Shown: positions 34,679 to 43,599 of the stretch, piece by piece
Layout: each line of letters opens with the position of its first letter
Numbering within the stretch: position 1 is the first letter of the stretch
Source: Pseudozobellia thermophila
GTDB lineage: Bacteria > Bacteroidota > Bacteroidia > Flavobacteriales > Flavobacteriaceae
Length of the DNA: 64,000 nucleotides
Reading direction: 5' to 3'
Assembly (NCBI RefSeq): GCF_900141855.1
Contig: NZ_FQYU01000003.1
Location: 263,939-327,938, forward strand
Position numbers and translations under genes: made by a program
The notes under the pieces: model-generated
Database searches by the model: none
Told to the model about the DNA's origin: nothing
Seen by the model: only the letters and a program-made list of their open reading frames with translations

Positions 34679-35104
34679 ATGAAGACTATTTTTCAAACCG
34701 CTGCCACCAATACCGGGGGTAGAAACGGGCATGTAAAAAGTGAGGACGGGACCATTGATCTCGATATTAAAATGCCGGATGCCGAAGGAAATACCGATGG
34801 CAAATCGACCAACCCCGAGCAATTGTTCGCGGCCGCTTATGCTACTTGTTTTGCTGGAGCGCTTCAGGCTGTGGCCCCGGAACACGGGGTAAAAGACCTG
34901 GGCGATTTCAACGTAACGGCCGTGGTGGGCTTCAATAAGGATGAAGATGGCTTTTTTATCGATGCCACTTTAGATTGTTGGTTGCCCACTGTCGACAAGC
35001 AGATGGGTGAAAAACTCATCAATTCGGCACACGAAATTTGCCCTTATAGCAAGGCTACCAGGGATAATATTACGGTGGAGCTTAATTTGATGATAGAGGC
35101 TTAG
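34679..35104 (+). CDS. ohr: Organic hydroperoxide resistance protein (OsmC/Ohr)
   Basis: 141 residues from the ATG at 34679; an in-frame ATG at 34637 gives an unrelated extension, whereas M-K-T-I-F-Q-T-A is the standard start. Catalytic Arg15 lies in G-G-R-N-G (13-17), the peroxidatic Cys57 in A-T-C-F-A-G (55-60) and the resolving Cys121 in E-I-C-P-Y-S-K-A-T (119-127). Ohr reduces organic hydroperoxides in the cytoplasm using a dihydrolipoyl reductant. Ohr-type rather than OsmC-type is judged from the C-P-Y-S-K-A-T motif. No OhrR regulator gene is next to it. Confidence 0.93.
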   Translation: MKTIFQTAATNTGGRNGHVKSEDGTIDLDIKMPDAEGNTDGKSTNPEQLFAAAYATCFAGALQAVAPEHGVKDLGDFNVTAVVGFNKDEDGFFIDATLDCWLPTVDKQMGEKLINSAHEICPYSKATRDNITVELNLMIEA

Positions 35105-35157
35105 AGGCCTTCTTCGGTTTAAAGGCTGGTCAAGAGGTTCTGCAACAGAACCTCTTT

Positions 35158-36060
35158 TTAGTTTTGGCTGAACCGAAATTCGGATATGTTCCGGTATTTT
35201 TCCCTTGGCCTTAAGACACTGCTGGGAAAGTGTTCGTGGTTAGGGGCATCCGGTACGTTTTGGGTCTCGAAGCAAATGGCCGGGAAGTCCTTGGGCGTAT
35301 AAACGACCATGGAAGGTTGGTTCGTGGCCACCTGGATCGAAATGCCCGAATTTGGCGAGTGGCATTCGGCGGCTACCGTAGAAGCAGGGTCGATAACAAA
35401 TGGGGTATCCAAGCGTACACCGTTAATGGGCTTGACCGTAGTAAAATCGAAAGGCGAGCCTTTGGTCGCCAAGACCCTTCCGGTGGGCAAGAGGTTGGCT
35501 TTGGTCTCTAGGTAACGGGGGCAGTTGAGTTTGAGGCGATAGTTCTTTATCGAGTCTTCCGCATCCAATCGAAAATAAGAATGGTTGGTCAGGTTTACGA
35601 CGGTGGTACGGTCGGTAACTGCTTCGTGTATGATTCTTAATGCCTTGCCCTTTAGCACATAGGTGACCGTTGTCTTAAGGTTACCGGGATAGCCCTCCTC
35701 TAAATGCGGGCTTTCGTATGAAAGTCTTACATAAGGGTTTTCACCGTGGTTCACCTCCTCAAATTTCCAATATTTCTTTCCGAAACCCTCTTTGCCACCA
35801 TGAAGATGAACCCCATTTTCGTTATATAGCGGATAGGTTTCACGGTCTAGTGAAAAACCTTTTGAAATCCGACCGGCATATCGCCCGATACAGGCCCCAA
35901 GGGAATAGGTGTCATTTAGATATTGACTGGGGTAATCATAGCCTACTACGACATTGGTATAGCTGCCATCCTCGTTTTTGAGCATTAACTTTTGAATAAT
36001 GGCACCATAATCCAGTACCATTAAAATAATGTTCCCGTTCTGAATCGTAATCTGTTTCAA
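35158..36060 (-). CDS. galM: Aldose 1-epimerase (mutarotase)
   Basis: 300 residues, beta-supersandwich fold. G-R-Y-A-G-R-I (about 60-66), G-V-H-L-H-G-G (about 82-88), the catalytic His in L-T-N-H-S-Y-F (about 157-163) and catalytic Glu in I-C-F-E-T-Q-N (about 266-272) are intact. No signal peptide, so it interconverts alpha and beta aldoses in the cytoplasm. A TAATTTTG box on the minus strand at 36084-36091 is a possible promoter. It stands alone; the 273 nt upstream (36061-36333) hold nothing else I can name. Confidence 0.92.
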   Translation of the reverse strand: MKQITIQNGNIILMVLDYGAIIQKLMLKNEDGSYTNVVVGYDYPSQYLNDTYSLGACIGRYAGRISKGFSLDRETYPLYNENGVHLHGGKEGFGKKYWKFEEVNHGENPYVRLSYESPHLEEGYPGNLKTTVTYVLKGKALRIIHEAVTDRTTVVNLTNHSYFRLDAEDSIKNYRLKLNCPRYLETKANLLPTGRVLATKGSPFDFTTVKPINGVRLDTPFVIDPASTVAAECHSPNSGISIQVATNQPSMVVYTPKDFPAICFETQNVPDAPNHEHFPSSVLRPREKYRNISEFRFSQN

Positions 36061-36083
36061 GAGTGTTCTATTAAAAATTTGTT

Positions 36084-36091
36084 CAAAATTA
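36084..36091 (-). promoter_or_regulatory. Bacteroidetes -7 box upstream of galM
   Basis: TAATTTTG on the minus strand, 23 nt before the galM ATG. No TTG at -33. Confidence 0.35.
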
Positions 36092-36333
36092 CTTGTTTTT
36101 TACAACATCTTACTATTTGATAGGGAATTGGAATGGGGAAGATTATCGTTAGGGAATAAAGCCGAAGACAAACGCGCCAAGGAGTCGAATCGATGTCATC
36201 GACAATGGGGACTTACAGTAGAAAACCTGTTGGCGACTTGGTAATCGGGCCGTTCAAGATGGTGCCCTTTCAGGTTTATTTTAAGGAAGAGCAATCCCTT
36301 GTTGATTGTTTTATGGAGTGGTTTATTTAAGAA

Positions 36334-37017
36334 TCAATGCCTTGCGTCGTCTTTAAGGTAGTCCTTGAAGTTCTCCTTAAACCGGTTCAAACGTGGAATC
36401 GATACGGCCTTGATGTAAGGATTGTTCGGGTTTTTTCGTTCGAAATCCTGATGGTACTCCTCGGCTTTATAGAACGAAGCGAATTTTGTCACCTGGGTTG
36501 TAATGGTACGACCATTGAAAACATCGTGGTCTTCAAGGGCCTTGATGTAACTTTCAATTATTTTCTTTTCTTCCTCGGTCTTATAGAACGCGATAGACCG
36601 ATATTGAGGGCCGTGATCGGGACCTTGGCGATTAAGGGTGGTCGGGTCGTGCGAGCCAAAAAATACCTGTACCAAAGCCGTAAAGGAAATTACCGAGGGG
36701 TCGTAATACACCTGAACCGTTTCCGCATGCTTGGTTTTTCCTGCGGCCACTTGTTCGTATTTTGGGTTTTTTTGGGTTCCACCGGAATATCCCGAAACCA
36801 CTTCCTTGACTCCCTTTACACTTTCGAATATGGCCTCTACACACCAAAAACACCCACTGGCAAAATAGGCCGTTTCGTATTTTTGGAGCTCTTGCTCTTC
36901 CGGTTTGACAATTTCCTCTTTGTCCGGGGAGTTTCGGGCAGCACGCTCGTTTTTGGTATTCGATTGGCATGAGGTACCCAATAAAAGAGAAAGGATTATG
37001 AGAACGGTTTGATGCAT
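36334..37017 (-). CDS. msrA: Peptide methionine sulfoxide reductase A, lipoprotein form
   Basis: 227 residues from the ATG at 37017. An in-frame ATG at 37149 overlaps the 3' end of the next gene and its terminator, and the sequence from 37017 starts a clean lipoprotein signal (M-H-Q-T-V-L-I-I-L-S-L-L-L-G-T-S-C, Cys17). The catalytic G-C-F-W-C is at 55-59, then G-Y-S-G-G (about 76-80) and H-A-E-T-V-Q-V-Y-Y-D-P (about 95-105). It repairs S-methionine sulfoxide in envelope proteins. No fused MsrB domain. Position is downstream of the malectin gene but behind a terminator, so it is probably transcribed separately. Confidence 0.93.
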   Translation of the reverse strand: MHQTVLIILSLLLGTSCQSNTKNERAARNSPDKEEIVKPEEQELQKYETAYFASGCFWCVEAIFESVKGVKEVVSGYSGGTQKNPKYEQVAAGKTKHAETVQVYYDPSVISFTALVQVFFGSHDPTTLNRQGPDHGPQYRSIAFYKTEEEKKIIESYIKALEDHDVFNGRTITTQVTKFASFYKAEEYHQDFERKNPNNPYIKAVSIPRLNRFKENFKDYLKDDARH

Positions 37018-37070
37018 AATAGATTTGATTTTCTTCGAATTAGTATGGCTTTTATGCCTTTCCTTACGCC

Positions 37071-37111
37071 AAAAAGAAAAAAGGCCTTCAGAGCATGCGC
37101 TTTGAAGGCCT
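37071..37111 (-). terminator. Intrinsic terminator after the malectin gene
   Basis: Stem TGAAGGCCT/AGGCCTTCA bases 37082-37090 and 37103-37111, with inner pairing around ATGC, followed on the minus strand by a T-rich run (37071-37081). It lies 22 nt after the stop at 37133. Confidence 0.85.
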
Positions 37112-37132
37112 AAAGTTAAGGGTTTACTAGTT

Positions 37133-38152
37133 TTATTCGGTAGGATCAATGGTCCCGTTTCCTAAAACCTCTATGGCAGAGACTTTGGGCTTGTTAACCG
37201 TGGCTTCGAAGGTAATGGTCAATTCACCATCGGTAACTTCGATATCGTACATACGGGTGCCGGCTTTTCCGGCTCCGAGTTCTTTGTAAAGGTCGTATCC
37301 TGTGAAAATTTGGGTGTCCTCCATGGAAACGTTAAAGATTCTGCTTCCTTCTCCACCTTCCAAGCCTTCAGGGTTGTCAACCCCCCAATAGATTTCGGCA
37401 AAGTGCAGTTTCACGGTGTAAGTACCGTTGGTAACAGGGATTTTGTACGAAAAAGGTCCTTTAACCTTGGTGTTGTCCGAAATTCTTTCGGTCAAATAGA
37501 TTACACCAACGTCGGTATCATCTTCGGTAAAAAGAGGATTGGAATAGGATTCGGTAGGTCCATCAAAATATTGATCTTGCAAAAATGTAACCCCGTCAAA
37601 TTCCACTTCACCACCACCGCAATTGATTCGAAGTAGGGTAGGGCCCACGGGCTCGGTCGATTGCTCGACCTCTTGGGCAGGGTTTGATTCATCCGGGTTA
37701 AAGGTAATATCGACAGTGCTGGTGATGGCCTCACCGTTCAAGGTGCCCGAAACCGTTACCGTTTCCTCTACCTCTCCGGTGACGGTCGCGGTATAGGTGC
37801 CGTCGCCGTTGTCCGTAACTTCGGAAATTTCAGCCGATCCGTTAACTTCCAAGACCACGGTTCCACCACTCGTACTTAACAAATTGCCATCGGCATCGGC
37901 CAATTGAACGGTTACCGTCGAAGTACTTACCCCTTCGGAGTGGGCGGCGGCGGTGGCACTTATGGTCGTGTTCTCATTGGTAGGGTCGGCGACGGGCGCT
38001 TCCTCTTCCTCTTCTTCCTCTTCTTGTTCCTCTTCCTGTTCGGTTTCAGGGGTGTCGCCACCATCATCGCTGCTGCACGCTACGGGCACCATAACAAACG
38101 ATGCCAGAAGAAATGCAAGCAAAGCAAACTTTGTAATCCAATTGCGTTTCAT
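37133..38152 (-). CDS. Ig-like and malectin domain lipoprotein
   Basis: 339 residues. Lipoprotein signal with V-A-C (Cys26), then a striking acidic tract of 20-odd Glu residues (about 36-50). A BIG/invasin-like Ig domain follows (about 60-150: S-T-V-T-V-Q-L-A-D-A-D-G-N-L and G-T-Y-T-A-T-V-T-G). The C-terminal malectin domain (about 168-330) has L-L-R-I-N-C-G-G, K-L-H-F-A-E-I-Y-W-G and G-S-R-I-F-N-V-S-M. Malectin-like domains bind carbohydrate, so this is a probable surface or periplasmic sugar-binding lipoprotein. It is alone between msrA and a long empty stretch. Confidence 0.88.
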   Translation of the reverse strand: MKRNWITKFALLAFLLASFVMVPVACSSDDGGDTPETEQEEEQEEEEEEEEAPVADPTNENTTISATAAAHSEGVSTSTVTVQLADADGNLLSTSGGTVVLEVNGSAEISEVTDNGDGTYTATVTGEVEETVTVSGTLNGEAITSTVDITFNPDESNPAQEVEQSTEPVGPTLLRINCGGGEVEFDGVTFLQDQYFDGPTESYSNPLFTEDDTDVGVIYLTERISDNTKVKGPFSYKIPVTNGTYTVKLHFAEIYWGVDNPEGLEGGEGSRIFNVSMEDTQIFTGYDLYKELGAGKAGTRMYDIEVTDGELTITFEATVNKPKVSAIEVLGNGTIDPTE

Positions 38153-38637
38153 AATTCAGAAGTTTTAAAATTAATTCATTTTCCTGTTCAAAGAATTTGT
38201 GCAAATTATTCAAAACGTACCCATAGTACAATAATTTCTTAGTTTTATCGATAAAATGCCCAAGTAATCGTTAGGTTTTATTTTATTAAAATAAAGTGTC
38301 GACACCATAGCGATCAAAGTGGGGCCCTTAAGGGAAGATCTCTTTTTGTAGTACGATATCGCTTGCAACCCTTTATCGACTTTCAAACATACGGCATAAG
38401 CCTATTTTCCTATTGGAAAGGGATATATAAGTATCCACTTATTGACTTTGTGATGTAAAATATCGATAAAGGGAAGCATTTCTACGACCAACTGTTCTTA
38501 CAAAATGGGTTGTAGGACTACAAATAGGGTCATTTTGTCGAAGTATTTGTATTTCGTCGTGAATTAGGGGTGTTTTGACGATTTTTACTTCCTACAAGGA
38601 CGCTTGCCAAGGTTTAATAGGGTGTAAATCTTGTGTG
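38153..38637. other. Intergenic region with palindrome, between malectin and a small secreted protein gene
   Basis: No gene seen. It holds a perfect palindrome TTTTATCGATAAAA at 38243-38256, which shares TTATCGATAA with the palindrome at 22051-22068. Another TATCGATAA occurs near 38460. No TAnnTTTG box for the following gene was seen. Confidence 0.4.
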
Positions 38638-38859
38638 ATGAAACTTATAGCCTTAGTGATCTTTCTTTTTTTTAATATTAATGTACAGGCAGGTACAGGT
38701 CTATCCGACTCCATTACTATAAAGGGGGAGCAAGGAATGGACCATGTCGATAAGGAGATAGTCCACGGGCCAACTGCCAAGGTCTATAAATTTAAGCGAA
38801 ACAAGATAAAGGCAGCCTTGCGTTTCACGACAAAGGAAAAAACACCGAAGTACGCTTGA
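38638..38859 (+). CDS. Small secreted basic protein, copy 1 of a three-member family
   Basis: 73 residues from the ATG at 38638; this start gives a signal peptide (1-18, V-Q-A), while the longer frame from 38575 does not. The mature part is about 55 residues: a poorly conserved middle and a basic last 25 residues starting V-Y-K, with I-K-A-A-L-R-F-T-T-K, ending P-K-Y-A. The same 25-residue C-terminus, of identical length, ends the proteins at 43360-43599 and 43946-44203. I recognise no known domain. The stop abuts the stop of the convergent tesA gene with no gap. The role is unknown; export is supported by the signal peptide. Confidence 0.7.
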   Translation: MKLIALVIFLFFNINVQAGTGLSDSITIKGEQGMDHVDKEIVHGPTAKVYKFKRNKIKAALRFTTKEKTPKYA

Positions 38860-39564
38860 TTATTGATCCAATTTAGGCGCCACGAGATGCTCTTCCAGAA
38901 CCTGCCAAACGTTTTCCATAACAATTTTATGCCCCTCCGCGGTAGGATGTATGCCATCTTCTATGTTCAATTCGGCCCTACCGGCGACATTTTCCAAAAG
39001 GAAGGGAATTAAATCGACATTGTTGGCCTCTGCCAGTTCGGGAAACAATCTTCCGAACTCAATGGCATAGGCTTGCCCCATGTTGGGCGGTATTTGCATG
39101 CCCGCCAAGATTATTTTGATATCGGGACTTTTCGCCCTGACCAAGTCTATCATCGATTGAAGGTTTTTTTTGGTCTCGACCAAGGAGACTCCCCTGAGAC
39201 CATCATTGGCTCCCAACTCCAAGACAAAAATGTCAACTTGTTGGTCGAGCACCCATTTTAGTCGGTTAAGGCCACTTGAAGTCGTCTCGCCACTTAATCC
39301 TGAATTGATCGCCTTATAATTTAGTCCCAATGAATCTAATCTGGCCTGTATCAGGGCAGGGAAAGCCTCTTCCATATCTATCCCATATCCGGCGGTAAGA
39401 CTGTTGCCGAAAAATAAAATGACCTTGGCATTGTCCTTAACCTCGGTTTTTGGGTCGCGTGGGGCTTCTTCGGAGGCCTTTGACGCTTCCTTTTTTGAAC
39501 CCTCACCGCATGAAACCAAGAGGATAACCCATAAAAAATAACTAAACTTTAAGATGTTTCGCAT
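38860..39564 (-). CDS. tesA: Arylesterase/lysophospholipase, TesA-like SGNH lipoprotein
   Basis: 234 residues with lipobox L-L-V-S-C (Cys19) and a charged linker. SGNH blocks: F-F-G-N-S-L-T-A-G (about 51-59, catalytic Ser), N-S-G-L-S-G-E-T-T (about 86-94), L-G-A-N-D-G (about 117-122) and D-G-I-H-P-T (about 205-210). TesA-like enzymes hydrolyse acyl esters and lysophospholipids in the periplasm. It is divergent (93 nt) from an ABC transporter of the YbbA/YbbP type; E. coli has the same tesA-ybbA-ybbP arrangement, so the linkage is an old one. Confidence 0.92.
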   Translation of the reverse strand: MRNILKFSYFLWVILLVSCGEGSKKEASKASEEAPRDPKTEVKDNAKVILFFGNSLTAGYGIDMEEAFPALIQARLDSLGLNYKAINSGLSGETTSSGLNRLKWVLDQQVDIFVLELGANDGLRGVSLVETKKNLQSMIDLVRAKSPDIKIILAGMQIPPNMGQAYAIEFGRLFPELAEANNVDLIPFLLENVAGRAELNIEDGIHPTAEGHKIVMENVWQVLEEHLVAPKLDQ

Positions 39565-39657
39565 AGTCGAGAAGTCAAAAAATAGAAATCAATTGCTTAT
39601 TTTTCCATTCGTTCCCTACTTCGATAGGGAATCCTATGAAAAGGAAAAATCCAATTA

Positions 39658-40353
39658 ATGACAAAGATATTAAACGTTCGTCACCTAGGGAAAAGTTACC
39701 GTAGTGGAGCCAATAGGTTGAATATTCTGGATGATATATCATTTCAAGTAGACCAAGGCGATACCTTTGCGATCGTGGGCCCCTCGGGAAGTGGAAAAAC
39801 GACGCTTTTGGGATTGGCAGCCGGTCTTGATTATCCCGATTCGGGTACAATAGAACTATGTGGGATGGACCTGAATACGCTCAATGAAGATCGGCGGGCC
39901 TTATTGCGCAACAGTGAAGTGGGCTTTATCTTTCAAAATTTTCAACTCTTGCCTACTTTAACGGCCCTTGAAAACGTAATTGTACCCCTCGAGCTGCAAG
40001 GAAGCCCAAATGCCCTTGAAATAGGCAAAGAACTGTTGCGAAAGGTAGGACTTTCGGATCGTATGGGGCATTACCCCTCACAGCTTTCGGGTGGGGAGCA
40101 ACAACGTGTGGCCTTGGCCCGTGCTTTTTCGAACAAGCCCTCGATATTGTTTGCCGATGAGCCAACGGGAAATTTGGATGAGGAAACCGGGGAAAAGGTG
40201 ATTCGGTTGTTATTCGATTTAAACAGGGAGGCAGGTACAACCTTGGTGATTGTAACCCATGATCTGGATTTGGCCAAAAAATGCAATCGGGTGTTGCGTT
40301 TAAAAGGAGGAAGGGTCATTGCCGATATACCTACTGAACAGTTACGGGTATGA
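39658..40353 (+). CDS. ABC transporter ATP-binding protein (YbbA/LolD-like)
   Basis: 231 residues. Walker A G-P-S-G-S-G-K-T-T (about 41-49), Q loop F-Q-N-F-Q-L-L (about 88-94), signature L-S-G-G-E-Q-Q-R (about 142-149), Walker B I-L-F-A-D-E-P-T (about 163-170) and the switch His in V-T-H-D (about 198-201). It belongs to the MacB/LolD group that energises FtsX-type permeases. The next gene, its permease, overlaps by 4 nt. Function may concern lipoprotein, peptide or lipid handling. Confidence 0.92.
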   Translation: MTKILNVRHLGKSYRSGANRLNILDDISFQVDQGDTFAIVGPSGSGKTTLLGLAAGLDYPDSGTIELCGMDLNTLNEDRRALLRNSEVGFIFQNFQLLPTLTALENVIVPLELQGSPNALEIGKELLRKVGLSDRMGHYPSQLSGGEQQRVALARAFSNKPSILFADEPTGNLDEETGEKVIRLLFDLNREAGTTLVIVTHDLDLAKKCNRVLRLKGGRVIADIPTEQLRV

Positions 40354-42899
40354 ACAAGGGAACTACCTCAAAAACGGGATTCGGTTGGTTGTTGAAAATG
40401 GCATGGCGAGATGGCAAGGCCAGTGGAAAAAGACTTCTTTTGTTTATGGCGTCCATTGTTTTGGGCATTGCCGCCGTAGTTGCCATACAGTCTTTCGGCG
40501 AAAACCTGAAAGACAATATCGGGCAACAGTCCAAAGCCTTAATGGGAGCCGACTTTATTATCGACAGCAACCGTCCGCCCAATGAACGGGTGGAGCGGAT
40601 AATAGATTCTTTGGGCGGTGCCGATGCCAAGTCGATAAGTTTTCCCTCCATGGCCACACTGGGAAAAACAGGGGCCACCAAGCTGGTCAGTGTCAAAGGT
40701 GTTGAAGGACCCTTCCCTTTTTATGGCGAGTTGGAAACCGACCCCGCCAGGGCGGCCAAAACCTATCAGGCGGATGGGGGAACCTTGGTCGATGCTACCT
40801 TGATGCTTCAATACGGATTGGTCTTGGGCGATTCCATTTCCATAGGTAAACTAAGGTTGCCCATCGTCGGTTCATTGATTTCCGCTCCCGGTAACAACGG
40901 TCTTACGGCCTCAGTGGCGCCGGCCGTGCTCATGCCCTACAATTTGATCGAATCGACGGGACTGGTTCAGGTGGGCAGTAGAATTGACTATGACTATTAT
41001 TTCGTGGCCCAACCGGGCCAAGACCTGGAGGATCTTGATGAAATTCTCGATCCCCAACTCGATGCGGAAAATGCCGATCTGGATACGCACCTATCCACAG
41101 GTAGGCAATTGGGAAGGCGTTATGACAATTTTGGGAAATTCCTGAACATTGTCGCCTTTATTGCCCTTCTTTTGGGATGTGTGGGGGTTGCCAGTTCGGT
41201 ACATATATACATCAAGGAGAAGCTACGGTCGGTTGCCGTATTAAAATGTATCGGAGCGACCCGCAGACAGACTTTTTCTATCTTTTTGGTCCAGATCCTT
41301 GCCATGGGACTTTTCGGCGGATTGGTCGGTTCCTTGCTGGGGGTGCTGCTGCAACAAGTTTTTCCATTGATGTTAAAGGGCTTCCTCCCCTTTGAAATCG
41401 AAATTACCTTTTCTTTTGAACCGATAATTATGGGGCTTTTGCTCGGCGTTTTTATGTCGGGACTGTTTGCCTTATCGCCCCTGTTGACCACTTGGTACGT
41501 GTCGCCCTTGCAGGCCTTGCGTATCGGCGACAACGGTGGTAAAAAATCCAGGGGTACCGATCTTTTTGTCGTATTGGCCCTATTGGGCTTCATCTTTGTA
41601 TTTGCCCAGTTTCTTTTGGATGATTGGAAATACGCCTTGTCGTTCGTTACCGGGGTTCTGGTCGTGTTTGCCATACTCTCGGGGATGGCCCTTTTGGTCA
41701 TGAACATCGTCAAAAAAAAGTTCCCCCACGCTTGGGGCTTTACCGCCAGGCAAAGCTTGTTGAATCTTTTTAGGCCGAACAACCAGACCTTGGTGCTGGT
41801 ACTGGCCATTGGTGTAGGCACGTTCTTGGTCAGTACCCTATATTTTACAAAAGATATATTACTGGACAAAACCCATTTGGAAAACAATGAAAAAGCGCCG
41901 AATCTTATATTGATGGATGTTCAGACGGACCAAAGGCAAGTAGTAGCCGAAAATATCGAGCAAATGGGACTTCCTGTCTTGAACAATATTCCTATTGTTA
42001 CCATGCGCGTTCAAAAAATAAAGGACCGTGCCGTAAGTGAAATTCGAAAGGATTCGACATCGACGATCAATACGTGGGTCTTGAACCATGAGTTTCGGGT
42101 TACCTATCGCGATTCTCTGATCGCTTCCGAGACCTTGGGTTCGGGATCGTGGCCGGCGCAAGCCTCGGAGGAAGGAGTGGTGCCGATTTCCCTTTCCGAT
42201 AACGTGGCGCGCGATGCTCAGGTCGATCTTGGGGATAGGCTTGTTTTCAACGTTCAGGGTGTTCCCATGGAAACGGAGGTCGTAGGTATAAGGACGGTAG
42301 ACTGGGGGCGGATGCAACTGAATTTCAATATCCTTTTTCCTACCGGGGTATTGGAGAATGCGCCCCAATTTCATGTGCTGACGGCCCATGCACCGAACGA
42401 AGGGAAGTCGGCAGAGGTACAGCGCGCCTTGGTCTCCGAGTTTCCTACCATATCGATTATCGATTTACGGCAGGTATTGACCGTCGTTGAAGGTATTTTG
42501 GACAAAATTTCGTGGGTCATAAACTTTATGGCCTTTTTCAGTATCCTTACGGGCATTATCGTTTTAATAGGTGCGGTTCGCACCAGTAAGTATCAACGTA
42601 TCAAGGAGAGTGTGCTCTTGCGTACCCTGGGGGCAAAGGGCAAGCAGATTACCCAAATAGCCGTATTTGAATATTTGTATTTGGGGCTCATTGGTACTTT
42701 GTCGGGCGTATTCTTGGCATTGTTGGGCAGTGGTTTATTGGCACTGTTCGTGTTTAAGGCCACCTTTGTGCCGTCGGTCGTGCCCTTTGTAATTATTTTG
42801 CCGTTTATAACGTTGCTGGTTATGGGCGTCGGGGTATTCAATAATCGAAGTGTCTTGAGCAATGCCCCTTTAAAAGTTCTTAGAAAGGAAGTTTCCTAG
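40350..42899 (+). CDS. FtsX-family ABC permease (YbbP-like)
   Basis: 849 residues. An N-terminal membrane helix (about 27-48) follows the A-W-R-D-G-K-A-S-G-K-R start typical of YbbP; a large periplasmic domain (about 50-260) precedes a cluster of helices with L-R-S-V-A-V-L-K-C-I-G-A-T-R-R-Q (about 290-305), more helices, a second periplasmic domain (about 500-710), and the final FtsX unit with L-L-R-T-L-G-A-K-G-K-Q (about 757-767). This double-FtsX layout is normal for YbbP. It works with the preceding ATPase; substrate not established. The adjacent small secreted proteins are candidates but without proof. Confidence 0.9.
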   Translation: MNKGTTSKTGFGWLLKMAWRDGKASGKRLLLFMASIVLGIAAVVAIQSFGENLKDNIGQQSKALMGADFIIDSNRPPNERVERIIDSLGGADAKSISFPSMATLGKTGATKLVSVKGVEGPFPFYGELETDPARAAKTYQADGGTLVDATLMLQYGLVLGDSISIGKLRLPIVGSLISAPGNNGLTASVAPAVLMPYNLIESTGLVQVGSRIDYDYYFVAQPGQDLEDLDEILDPQLDAENADLDTHLSTGRQLGRRYDNFGKFLNIVAFIALLLGCVGVASSVHIYIKEKLRSVAVLKCIGATRRQTFSIFLVQILAMGLFGGLVGSLLGVLLQQVFPLMLKGFLPFEIEITFSFEPIIMGLLLGVFMSGLFALSPLLTTWYVSPLQALRIGDNGGKKSRGTDLFVVLALLGFIFVFAQFLLDDWKYALSFVTGVLVVFAILSGMALLVMNIVKKKFPHAWGFTARQSLLNLFRPNNQTLVLVLAIGVGTFLVSTLYFTKDILLDKTHLENNEKAPNLILMDVQTDQRQVVAENIEQMGLPVLNNIPIVTMRVQKIKDRAVSEIRKDSTSTINTWVLNHEFRVTYRDSLIASETLGSGSWPAQASEEGVVPISLSDNVARDAQVDLGDRLVFNVQGVPMETEVVGIRTVDWGRMQLNFNILFPTGVLENAPQFHVLTAHAPNEGKSAEVQRALVSEFPTISIIDLRQVLTVVEGILDKISWVINFMAFFSILTGIIVLIGAVRTSKYQRIKESVLLRTLGAKGKQITQIAVFEYLYLGLIGTLSGVFLALLGSGLLALFVFKATFVPSVVPFVIILPFITLLVMGVGVFNNRSVLSNAPLKVLRKEVS

Positions 42900-43359
42900 G
42901 CCGATTCGTCCGTACCTTGACCGATAAGCTTCCAATTATCTTTTACCACTTTTCTGTCGAAGCCCTAAATTGTCCTGTAGCCGAAAAAGGCAAAAGCCTA
43001 CAATGGTAGGTGTATCGGGTCCGACCCTTTGGCACAAATAGGATTAAGGTGTTTATCCAGCCCCAATACCCAATACCCAATACCCAATATCCAATAAGGT
43101 GGCGAGGGATCCGTCAATGAAAAAGGAAATAGCGGGCGATTTATACGGAGGACTGTTTTTTGGGGACGTCCTTTCCGATAAAACCAAGTTGAAATGCACT
43201 TAATTTCGATAAGGTGTTTCTAGGCCCTTTTACGGTTATCGATGGTTTTTTACACTTCATCCCAATTTTTGCAACTTATCGAGTATTTAAATGGGTTGAA
43301 CGAAGCGAAACCCCGTATAATGGGGGCTGTGGAGTTTTATATATATAAAGCTTACAGTC
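42900..43359. other. Intergenic region with heptamer repeat
   Basis: 460 nt between the permease and the second small secreted protein. It contains the CCCAATA repeat at 43062-43096. A 28-codon open stretch at 43117 (M-K-K-E-I-A-G-D-L-Y) has no support as a gene. Confidence 0.45.
43062..43096. repeat. Five tandem copies of the heptamer CCCAATA
   Basis: Copies at 43062, 43069, 43076, 43083 and 43090; the last begins with T in place of C. A short heptanucleotide tandem repeat in a non-coding stretch; copy number could vary by slippage. Confidence 0.85.
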
Positions 43360-43599
43360 ATGAAAACTATCGCAACCCTAATTTTTGTTCTTTTTATCGG
43401 AGTTACCGCCCAAGCCCAGAATGCTTCTGAAGAGGTAAAGGTAGAAACCGTTACTATGGCCATAGTGGTAAAAACCGATGTTGAAAAAACAAGTACTGAA
43501 AACAAGGTTGAAATTGCCCGTTTGTACAAACGTCCAAATGCACGGGTAAAGAAGGCCCTTACTTTTACGACAAAACGAAACCGACCCAAAATGGCATAA
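43360..43599 (+). CDS. Small secreted basic protein, copy 2
   Basis: 79 residues: signal peptide 1-19 (A-Q-A-Q), a Glu/Val-rich middle, and a basic 25-residue C-terminus starting L-Y-K-R, with R-V-K-K-A-L-T-F-T-T-K, ending P-K-M-A. It aligns without gaps over that tail with copies 1 and 3. The upstream 80 nt lack a TAnnTTTG box, but an intrinsic terminator follows at 43639-43667, so it is probably a monocistronic transcript. No known domain. The conserved tail after a weakly conserved linker suggests a functional peptide region. Confidence 0.72.
   Translation: MKTIATLIFVLFIGVTAQAQNASEEVKVETVTMAIVVKTDVEKTSTENKVEIARLYKRPNARVKKALTFTTKRNRPKMA

Noticed and set aside
43117-43203. A 28-codon frame starting M-K-K-E-I-A-G
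   Set aside because: Too short, not part of the small secreted protein family, and no promoter.
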